Assembly: GCA_002435595.1 (NCBI GenBank)
Contig: DJBL01000033.1
Span: 886-21,883, forward strand
Source: Stenotrophomonas maltophilia
GTDB taxonomy: Bacteria; Pseudomonadota; Gammaproteobacteria; Xanthomonadales; Xanthomonadaceae
Reading direction: 5' to 3'
DNA: 20,998 bases
A program made the position numbers and the translations under genes. This document shows positions 15,801-20,998 of the stretch, piece by piece. Below the pieces are notes generated by a model that saw only the letters and a program-made list of their open reading frames with translations, did not search any database and was not told the origin of the DNA. The stretch's first letter is position 1. Each line of letters opens with the position of its first letter.

Positions 15801-16195
15801 TGGCCGTCGACCATGCGCTCGGTGGCCAGGCCGAGCTGCGCATGAACGGCCTGCACTTCCGTCGCGGCCTGGGCGTGAACGCCGACAGCCGCATCGACCT
15901 GGCGCTGACCGGCAACTGGCGCCTGCTGCGCGCCGACCTCGGCATCGATGACCAGTGCCGCGCCGCCGGCGGCATGCAGTTCCAGGTATGGGGCGACAAC
16001 CGCCTGCTGTACGACAGCGGCCTGGTCAAGGCGCCTGGCGTGGTCAAGCCGGAGCTGGACGTGCGCGGCCTGCATACCTTGAGCCTGCGCACGCTCGGCG
16101 CGCAGGGCGACCACCCCGCGCAGGTCTGCGGCAACTGGGCCAATGCCGCGCTGATCGGACAGGAGGGCGATACCGCCAGCATCGTGTCGCCGTAA
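12839..16195 (+). CDS. Secreted GH31 alpha-N-acetylgalactosaminidase-like enzyme with F5/8-type and NPCBM domains
   Basis: An 1118-residue exported glycoside hydrolase. Residues 1-26 are a signal peptide (hydrophobic core VALLSALAV, ending AVAA). An N-terminal beta domain precedes the GH31 barrel (about 262-565) with MPGGWILPNDGYGCGYKKLP, GLWTENGVDKI, KLDVAWTGKGYQFAMDAN (Asp386, probable nucleophile), AVAWTGDQSSSWDYIRWHIPT (Asp424, probable acid/base) and SGDVDAIFGGS. This resembles the GH31 subgroup known for alpha-GalNAc release, not classic alpha-glucosidases. Beta domains follow, then an F5/8 type C (CBM32-like) domain at about 795-925 and an NPCBM domain at about 943-1110. The start is a GTG at 12839 after a G-rich stretch. 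It probably cuts terminal alpha-GalNAc from glycans in the periplasm or outside. GH31 is certain; GalNAc specificity is inferred. Confidence 0.88.
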   Translation: MESRFRRTGLRVALLSALAVTPAVAAPLGNLAGITAAPDKDGRPGWDIRTDNGALLRVDLLGEDVLRVQAGRNGRLGGAGDKAAPIVLPQPARGVVARLEEDATEVRIRTAALVLHIQRQPLRLALDRRQDGGDVPLWRELQPLDLDAAQSVQVLTSQADEHFYGGGQQNGRFEFKGRELEVSYSGGWEEGDRPNPAPMLLSSRGWGMLRNTWSDGSYDLRQADQATLLHREDRFDAYYFVGQSLHALLDRYTALTGRAGLLPRWAFSYGDADCYNDGDNIKKPGSVPDGWSDGPTGSTADVVDSVARQYRDHDMPGGWILPNDGYGCGYKKLPETVKGLAQYGFKTGLWTENGVDKIAWEVGTAGSRVQKLDVAWTGKGYQFAMDANQSAFNGILHNSDSRPFLWTVMGWAGIQRYAVAWTGDQSSSWDYIRWHIPTLVGSGLSGMAYASGDVDAIFGGSAETFTRDLQWKSFTPVLMGMSGWSGNARKHPWWFDEPYRSINRDYLKLKMRMTPYMYGLAQEAATTGAPLLRALMWDYPQDPQAYTEAHKYQFLLGRDLLIAPVYRSQAASRGWRRDIHLPQGRWIDYWDGRQLQAGAPGRDLDRAVDLATIPVFVRAGAIIPMYPDMLYDGQKPLDEVTFDLYPQGEAQYTLYEDDGNTRRYEKGESSTQQVTVQAPAQGTGPVQVHIGAVQGQYAGQLPQRRYALRVLSRQRPTAVVLGGRTLPMLADKAAWQAAGEGWYFDAAERRGTLHVRSAPSDIRQRLAFRLELPVAAAAADDAFPAAPELGRALPSDSLLVVNRPAEEQGYALEKAFDDDPATWFRTVRNQAVKTGAHEWVIGFGERKLIDGIELAPRNDQHWKSGQIRDYAIYMADSNGEWGEPIKRGRLTLQQGRQQIDFPAQAGRLLRFRVLSTQNPEGDGASAADPMVSAAQGGVARAVDALQPRDVGPIVLSSFHVLEHAQAEKPAQQLYLSALPLPAALHARVAVDHALGGQAELRMNGLHFRRGLGVNADSRIDLALTGNWRLLRADLGIDDQCRAAGGMQFQVWGDNRLLYDSGLVKAPGVVKPELDVRGLHTLSLRTLGAQGDHPAQVCGNWANAALIGQEGDTASIVSP

Positions 16196-16332
16196 CCGCA
16201 GAAACACGCTTCCAGAAAAACAGCTCTCTCCGTTTCCCGTCTGCGGCCTCTGGTCCGCGGCACGGGGGACGTTTGCCCGAAAACACCCATCCACCGCCAG
16301 CCCCACGCTGCGGATCGAACAAGGAGACAAAG
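16196..16332 (+). other. Spacer between the GH31 and TonB receptor genes
   Basis: These 137 bases contain no ORF I can support. I see no strong hairpin with a T run and no CTTTCG box, so the two genes may be co-transcribed. The AAGGAG ribosome site for the receptor is at 16321-16326. Confidence 0.5.
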
Positions 16333-19305
16333 ATGTTGACCGAACGCCATCGCCATCGCTGCATCCCCGCCACCCCCTTGTCCATCGCACTGGGCCTGGC
16401 CCTTGCCGTGGTCGGCAGTGCCGGTGCGCAGGAGGCCAAACCCGATGCCAAGGCCACCGAGCTGTCGCGCATCGAGGTGACCGGCTCCAACATCAAGCGC
16501 ACCGACGTGGAAACCGCCTCGCCGGTGCAGGTGATCAGCAAGCAGGACATCGAGAACATGGGGGCGCGCACCCTGCTGCAGGTGCTCGACAACCTGCCGG
16601 CGGCCCGCCCGGGCCAGCAGGATGCACGCTCGCTGTTCACCGGTTCGGACGGCGCCTCGCAGGCCAACCTGCGCGGTCTCGGCGCACAGGGCACGCTGGT
16701 GTTGTTGAACGGGCGCCGCCTCTCGTACTACGGCGCGCCGGCCGGTTTCCAGACCCAGTTCGTCAACATCGATGCGATTCCGGCCGCGGCGATCGAACGC
16801 ATGGAAGTGCTCACCGACGGCGCCTCGGCGGTGTACGGCACCGATGCGGTGGCCGGCGTGATCAACGTGATCACCAAGCGTTCCTACCAGGGTGCGGAGA
16901 TCAACCTCACCACGGACACATCCTCGCGGATCAGCTCCTACGGCGAACACCAGGGCAGCATCACCGCCGGGTTCGGCGACCTGGATGAAGACCGCTACAA
17001 CGTCTACGCCTCGATCAACCTGTACCGGCGCGATGCGATCCCGCTGAGCGACTTCTACGACAAGCGACCCAACCAGTACTACGTCAACAACCCCAACTAC
17101 CTGCCCAACCTGCGCCTGGGCACCGGCAGCAAGCCGGGCCAGTTCAACCCGGGCAGCTACTTCGCCTTCGACCCGGTCACCGGCGCCCGCGTGCAGGAAG
17201 CCGCGCCGGGCTGCAACACCGTGCTCACCACCGAAGCGGCCGGCCCGCGCTGTATCTGGCAGACGTGGATGAACAACGAGATCGATGCCGGGGCCAAGTC
17301 CGAGCGCAACACCGCCTACGTCAACGCGCACTTCCTGATCGGCGACAGCACCGAAGCCTTCGCCGAAGCCACCTACACCGACATCGACCTCACCGCCAAC
17401 GGTGGCACCCCGCGCGCCTACGGCACCACCACCGGCAACCCCACCAGCTGGTTCTCGCGCAACACCGGCACCACGGTCAACCAGTTCCTGTACCCCTACC
17501 TGGGGCCGAACAACGCGTACAACCACGCCTCGCCCGAGCTGAAGGCGCTGATGGGCGGGGTGGTGGGCCTGCAGTACCTGCTGCAGGACGTGGGTGCCAA
17601 CCACTTCGGCCAGCGCAACACCGACCAGAGCTACCGCGTGGTGGCCGGGCTGCGCGGCAACCGCGGCGACTGGAACTGGGAAACGGCCTTTGCCACCGCC
17701 GGCAGCCACTCGGTCACCTACCAGACCACCAACGTCAACCTGGCCGGCTTCGAGAAAGCGTTTGGTCCGTACAGCGTCGACCCGGGGACGGGGCGGGTGA
17801 TCATCTCCGACAATCCGGCGTACAAGTTCGGCGAACTCAGCGAGGCCAACGCCGCGCTGATCCGCGAAGCGTTCCCGACCTTCGACATCCAGTCCTGGAC
17901 GCGCCTGCATACCCTGGACGGCAAGATCGAAGGCCCGCTGTTCCAGATGCCGGCCGGCGAAGTGCGCGCCGCGTTCGGCTTCAATGCCAGCCGCGAAACC
18001 TTCTATACGCCCGGCAACCCGGACGCGGCCAATGGCCTGATCACCCAGCAGGGCGGCTCGTGGTTCGACGGCAAGCGCAATACCTATGCGCTGTTTGCCG
18101 AGACCGTGGCCCCGATCACCGACAAGCTGGAACTCGACGCGGCCCTGCGCGTGGACAAGTATCCCGACTTCAGCGCCAACCTGGCCCCGAAGATCGGCCT
18201 GAAGTATCAGATGTTCGATCAGCTGATGCTGCGCGGCACGTACTCCACCGGCTTCCGCGCGCCGAGCCTGGCCGAATCGGGCAACGGCGGGGTGTTCGCC
18301 CAGCTCGGCGGCTACCGCGACGAAGTGCGCTGCAACGAGACCAATGCCATCGCCAACCTGCTGCTCAAGTCGCAGCGCGGTGGCGATGTCGACCTGGGCA
18401 AGACCCTGCTCAACAGCGATTGCAGCCGCACCGTGGCGCGCATGACCCAGCCCAACCCCGACCTCAAGCCGGAAAAGGCCAAGATCACCACGCTGGGCTT
18501 CGTCTACGAGCCCACCCAGTGGCTGTCGGTGTCGGCCGATTACTGGTTCATCTACCGCAGCAACGAGATCGTCGCACCGGACTTCACCCGCGACGAGGAC
18601 ATCATTTCCTCCACCCGTTCGCCGATCACCGAGGCCGACCGTGCCAACCAGGCCGCGCTGGCGGCGATGTGTGCCGATCCGGCCAGCGGCGTGAGCTGCC
18701 CGGGTACGCTGCCCGGCTACAGCACCGGCAACGTGGCCAGCGTGGTGGGCCAGTACAAGAACCGCGGCAAGACCCTGATCGATGGCTTCGACATCGACGC
18801 GCGCAGCCGCTTCTCGCTGGGCGACTGGGGCAACCTGAACATCGGCGTGGCCGCCACCATCGCCAACCGCAACCGCTCCTACCTGGATGACGAGAGCGGC
18901 TGGTACTACGGCGACCTGGTCGGCTACTACAACAACCCGCGCCTGCGCGCCACGCTCAACGCCGACTGGAACTACAAGCAGGTCACCACCAGCTTCTTCG
19001 TCAACTACGTGGGGGGCACCAAGTGGGCGCTGCAGCAGATCGACGAGGAAGACAACAATGCACAGACCTGCACCGCCGGCTACCTGGCGCTGGAGCAGAG
19101 CAAGTGCGACGGCGCCCCGTCCTGGTGGACGGCCAACCTGAGCGTGGGCTGGCGCCCGGATGACCACTGGAACGTGGGCTTCACCATCAAGAACCTGTTC
19201 GACCGCCTGCCGTTCTACGACCCCAACAGCTTCCTGGGCGATTCCAGCGATTACGCCACCATCTTCGGCCGCGGTTACAGTCTCACGGTCGGCTACAAGT
19301 TCTGA
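16333..19305 (+). CDS. TonB-dependent outer-membrane receptor, probable GalNAc or glycan importer
   Basis: A 990-residue outer-membrane receptor. A signal peptide covers about residues 1-33 (hydrophobic IALGLALAVVGSAGAQ). The IEVTGSNIKR stretch at about 47-56 starts the plug domain, which continues with SPVQVISKQDIENMGARTL, NLRGLGAQGTLVLLNGRRLS and IERMEVLTDGASAVYGTDAVAGVINVITK. The large beta barrel ends in the expected aromatic residue (GYSLTVGYKF). This is the Xanthomonad/Caulobacter-type receptor common in sugar-uptake (CUT) loci. No N-terminal signalling domain for an anti-sigma factor is present. The start is the ATG at 16333 with AAGGAG at a 6-base spacing. Lying between two predicted alpha-GalNAc hydrolases, it likely imports GalNAc or GalNAc-containing glycans (inferred). 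Confidence 0.93.
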   Translation: MLTERHRHRCIPATPLSIALGLALAVVGSAGAQEAKPDAKATELSRIEVTGSNIKRTDVETASPVQVISKQDIENMGARTLLQVLDNLPAARPGQQDARSLFTGSDGASQANLRGLGAQGTLVLLNGRRLSYYGAPAGFQTQFVNIDAIPAAAIERMEVLTDGASAVYGTDAVAGVINVITKRSYQGAEINLTTDTSSRISSYGEHQGSITAGFGDLDEDRYNVYASINLYRRDAIPLSDFYDKRPNQYYVNNPNYLPNLRLGTGSKPGQFNPGSYFAFDPVTGARVQEAAPGCNTVLTTEAAGPRCIWQTWMNNEIDAGAKSERNTAYVNAHFLIGDSTEAFAEATYTDIDLTANGGTPRAYGTTTGNPTSWFSRNTGTTVNQFLYPYLGPNNAYNHASPELKALMGGVVGLQYLLQDVGANHFGQRNTDQSYRVVAGLRGNRGDWNWETAFATAGSHSVTYQTTNVNLAGFEKAFGPYSVDPGTGRVIISDNPAYKFGELSEANAALIREAFPTFDIQSWTRLHTLDGKIEGPLFQMPAGEVRAAFGFNASRETFYTPGNPDAANGLITQQGGSWFDGKRNTYALFAETVAPITDKLELDAALRVDKYPDFSANLAPKIGLKYQMFDQLMLRGTYSTGFRAPSLAESGNGGVFAQLGGYRDEVRCNETNAIANLLLKSQRGGDVDLGKTLLNSDCSRTVARMTQPNPDLKPEKAKITTLGFVYEPTQWLSVSADYWFIYRSNEIVAPDFTRDEDIISSTRSPITEADRANQAALAAMCADPASGVSCPGTLPGYSTGNVASVVGQYKNRGKTLIDGFDIDARSRFSLGDWGNLNIGVAATIANRNRSYLDDESGWYYGDLVGYYNNPRLRATLNADWNYKQVTTSFFVNYVGGTKWALQQIDEEDNNAQTCTAGYLALEQSKCDGAPSWWTANLSVGWRPDDHWNVGFTIKNLFDRLPFYDPNSFLGDSSDYATIFGRGYSLTVGYKF

Positions 19306-19311
19306 GTGTTC

Positions 19312-19339
19312 CATCGCGCCGGCCGCCGCCGGCGCGATG
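19312..19339 (+). terminator. Strong hairpin between the TonB receptor and GH109 genes (attenuator or mRNA-end stem)
   Basis: CATCGCGCCGGC (19312-19323), loop CGCC, and GCCGGCGCGATG (19328-19339) form a perfect 12-bp stem, starting 7 bases after the receptor stop. No T run follows, and the GH109 ribosome site begins within 10 bases. It therefore looks more like a stabiliser of the upstream mRNA or a partial terminator than a full intrinsic terminator. Confidence 0.55.
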
Positions 19340-19360
19340 CCTAGAAGAGGAATGTTTGCC

Positions 19361-20716
19361 ATGAAACGTAGGGAATTCATCGCGGCCAGTGCCGCCGTCG
19401 CTGCCAGCAGCCTGCTGCCCGCCACCCCGTCGTGGGCGGCCAGGCGCCGGCTCAAGCTGGGCCTGATCGGCACCGGCATGCGCGGCCAGGTGCTGCTGAC
19501 CGAGCTGGTGCGCCGCGACGACGTGGAGGTGGTGGCGCTGTGCGACATCGAACCGATCATGCTCGGCCGCGCCGTGGAGCGGGTGGCCAAGGCCGGCAAG
19601 CCCGCCCCGAAGACCTATGGCCAGGACGGTGACGTCAACGCCTGGAAGCGCCTGCTCGAACAGCGCGGCCTGGACGGGGTGATCATCGCCACGCCGTGGG
19701 AGTACCACGCGCCGATGGCCATTGCGGCCATGCAGGCGAAGATCCCGGTCGGTTGCGAAGTGGTGGCCGGCATCACCCTGCAGGACCACTGGGACGTGCT
19801 CAAGACCCAGTTGTCCACCGGCACCCCGTACATGCTGCTGGAGAACGTCTGCTACCGGCGCGATGTGATGGCCGCGCTGCAGATGGTGCGCCAGGGCCTG
19901 TTCGGTGAGCTGGTGCACCTGCAGGGCGGCTACCAGCACGACCTGCGCGGGGTGAAGTTCAACTCCGGCAATCCCGACCAGCCTTACGACAGCGGCGTGG
20001 AATTCGGCGCCAAGGGCTGGTCCGAGGCGCGCTGGCGCACCGAGCACTCGGTCAAGCGCAACGGCGAGCTGTACCCCAGCCACGGCATCGGCCCGTGCGC
20101 GATGTACACCGGCATCAACCGTGGCAACCGGTTCACCCATATCAACGCCTTCGCCAGCAAGGCGCGCGGCCTGCACGACTACACCGTGGCCAAGAGCGGT
20201 GGCACCACCCACCCGAGCACCAAGGTGGCCTTCAAGCTGGGCGACGTGGTGACCACCACGCTGGCCTGCGAGAACGGCGAGACCATCATCCTGCAGCACG
20301 ACACCTCGCTGCCGCGCCCGTATTCGATGGGCTTCCGCGTGCAGGGCACCCACGGCCTGTGGATGGACGTCAACCAGTCCATCCACATCGAAGGCCGCAG
20401 CCCGCCGCACAAGTGGGAAGACTTCAAGACCTACCAGGACCAGTACGAGCACCCGCTGTGGAAGCAGCATGCCGATACCGCCGCCAGTGCCGGCCACGGC
20501 GGCATGGACTGGTTCGTGATCCATGCCTTCGTCGAAGCGTTGAAGGCGCACGCGCCGATGCCGATCGACATCTACGATGCGATCACCTGGAGCGCGATCA
20601 CCCCGCTGTCCGAGCAGTCCATCGCCAACGGCTTCCAGACCCTGGCATTCCCGGACTTCACCGCCGGGCTGTGGAAGCAGCGCAAGCCGATCTTCGCCTT
20701 CGACGGCAGCTACTGA
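19361..20716 (+). CDS. GH109 alpha-N-acetylgalactosaminidase (Gfo/Idh/MocA fold), Tat-exported
   Basis: A 451-residue NAD-dependent glycoside hydrolase that removes terminal alpha-GalNAc, for example from blood-group A or Tn structures in the type family. The N-terminus MKRREFIAASAAVAAS is a twin-arginine signal ending near PSWA, as expected for a protein exported folded with its NAD cofactor. The Rossmann motif LIGTGMRG is at residues 35-42. Family stretches follow: ENVCYRRDVMAALQMVRQGL (Glu161, Tyr165), YPSHGIGPCAMY (His241) and GGMDWFVIHAFVEAL. Length agrees with GH109 (about 440-460). The start is the ATG at 19361 with GAGGA 9 bases upstream; the ATG at 19352 is too close to the ribosome site. 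Other Gfo/Idh oxidoreductases look similar, but the Tat signal, these motifs and the locus favour GH109. Confidence 0.88.
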   Translation: MKRREFIAASAAVAASSLLPATPSWAARRRLKLGLIGTGMRGQVLLTELVRRDDVEVVALCDIEPIMLGRAVERVAKAGKPAPKTYGQDGDVNAWKRLLEQRGLDGVIIATPWEYHAPMAIAAMQAKIPVGCEVVAGITLQDHWDVLKTQLSTGTPYMLLENVCYRRDVMAALQMVRQGLFGELVHLQGGYQHDLRGVKFNSGNPDQPYDSGVEFGAKGWSEARWRTEHSVKRNGELYPSHGIGPCAMYTGINRGNRFTHINAFASKARGLHDYTVAKSGGTTHPSTKVAFKLGDVVTTTLACENGETIILQHDTSLPRPYSMGFRVQGTHGLWMDVNQSIHIEGRSPPHKWEDFKTYQDQYEHPLWKQHADTAASAGHGGMDWFVIHAFVEALKAHAPMPIDIYDAITWSAITPLSEQSIANGFQTLAFPDFTAGLWKQRKPIFAFDGSY

Positions 20717-20724
20717 GCAGACGC

Positions 20725-20745
20725 GCACCGACCCACGGTCGGTGC
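20725..20745 (+). terminator. Hairpin after the GH109 gene (probable terminator or REP-like element)
   Basis: GCACCGACC (20725-20733), loop CAC, and GGTCGGTGC (20737-20745) make a perfect 9-bp stem, 8 bases after the GH109 stop. The downstream sequence CTGCCTTGCGG has only scattered Ts. The CCGACC/GGTCGG core resembles the stem of the GTAG-headed repeats of Stenotrophomonas (recalled), but no GTAG head is present. Its position suggests it ends the plus-arm transcript. Confidence 0.55.
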
Positions 20746-20879
20746 CTGCCTTGCGGGCGCGCTCGGCCATCACACTGTCACGCGGCCCGCGCACAGTACA
20801 CCCCCACCAGGCCGCCGGCGGGCCCCCGCCGTGCGCGGCGCCGCGCGGTCCTGGTTCCCGAGGCGATGGAGCGGTGGCG

Positions 20880-20998
20880 ATGGGCGTGAGGCAATGGCGT
20901 CGTTGGGCGCGCATGCGCGGCTGGCTGGTGGTGTGCGGGTTGGCGGTGGCCGCCAGCGGCAGCGCCGCCGAGCCGCCGGTGCAGATCGGAAGAGCGTC
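20880..20998 (+). CDS. Exported protein of unknown function, 5' end only
   Basis: The first 39 codons of a gene cut by the window end. It starts at the ATG at 20880, with GGAG (20868-20871) 8 bases upstream. Residues MGVRQWRRWARMRGWLVVCG continue into LAVAASGSAA, a typical signal peptide with a basic start, hydrophobic core and small-residue cleavage region, then EPPV. The last codons fall in what looks like Illumina adapter sequence (20983-20998) and should not be trusted. No domain is visible. Following GH109 in the same direction, it could be another secreted glycan enzyme, but the sequence does not show this. Confidence 0.6.
   Translation, partial: MGVRQWRRWARMRGWLVVCGLAVAASGSAAEPPVQIGRA
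20983..20998. other. Illumina adapter remnant at the end of the sequence
   Basis: The final 16 bases, AGATCGGAAGAGCGTC, equal the first 16 bases of the common Illumina TruSeq read-2-side adapter. The match ends exactly at the window end. This is most simply untrimmed adapter at a contig end and not genomic sequence. Confidence 0.9.

Noticed and set aside
12725..19599. Very long open reading frames antisense to the GH31, receptor and GH109 genes (over 1,200 and 1,300 codons)
   Set aside because: They run opposite to genes with clear domains, have low-complexity Ala/Arg/Val/Gly/His-rich translations without motifs, and are the usual by-product of high third-position GC.
1..20998. CRISPR arrays, tRNA or rRNA genes, insertion sequences, prophage or attachment sites
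   Set aside because: I saw no regularly spaced repeats, no cloverleaf-like or rRNA sequence, no transposase or integrase motifs and no matching terminal inverted repeats; almost all of the window is explained by compact chromosomal genes.

Overview
The window looks like a chromosomal piece of a GC-rich gammaproteobacterium of the Xanthomonadaceae, most likely Stenotrophomonas or a close relative. The reasons are the very high GC with strong third-position bias, the bioB/comF pairing, and a large sugar-uptake locus built around a TonB-dependent receptor. The genus is inferred from gene content and style; no marker gene is present. The last 16 bases match the start of an Illumina adapter, so the right edge is probably a contig end with untrimmed adapter.

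Left part (1-5248), housekeeping and small-function genes: the 5' part of bioB (minus) with a BirA-type operator in front of it, then on the plus strand a CbrC-family zinc-ribbon protein, comF, a SMI1/KNR4-domain protein, an HdeD-like membrane protein, a lipoprotein resembling the SecD P1 head, and a secreted ChaN/EreA-like protein.

Main part (5272-20716), a compact N-acetylgalactosamine (GalNAc) scavenging locus made of two divergent arms. The minus arm reads, in transcription order, agaS (deaminase/isomerase), agaK (ROK-family kinase), agaZ (KbaZ/GatZ-like), agaR (DeoR-family regulator), agaA (GalNAc-6-phosphate deacetylase) and an MFS sugar porter, with short gaps or overlaps throughout. 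The plus arm reads GH31 alpha-N-acetylgalactosaminidase-like enzyme with two carbohydrate-binding-type domains, TonB-dependent receptor, and GH109 alpha-N-acetylgalactosaminidase (Tat signal, NAD fold). The 332-base divergent region between the arms holds repeated CTTTCG boxes next to TTGACA elements and is the likely AgaR control region.

Inferred flow: the secreted GH31 and GH109 enzymes release alpha-linked GalNAc from O-glycans or A-type antigens; the receptor takes up the sugar or glycan across the outer membrane; the MFS porter crosses the inner membrane; AgaK phosphorylates; AgaA deacetylates; AgaS converts GalN-6-P to tagatose-6-P. The final step (tagatose-6-P kinase and the catalytic AgaY/KbaY aldolase) is not encoded here apart from AgaZ. 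A further exported protein starts at 20880 and is cut by the window end.
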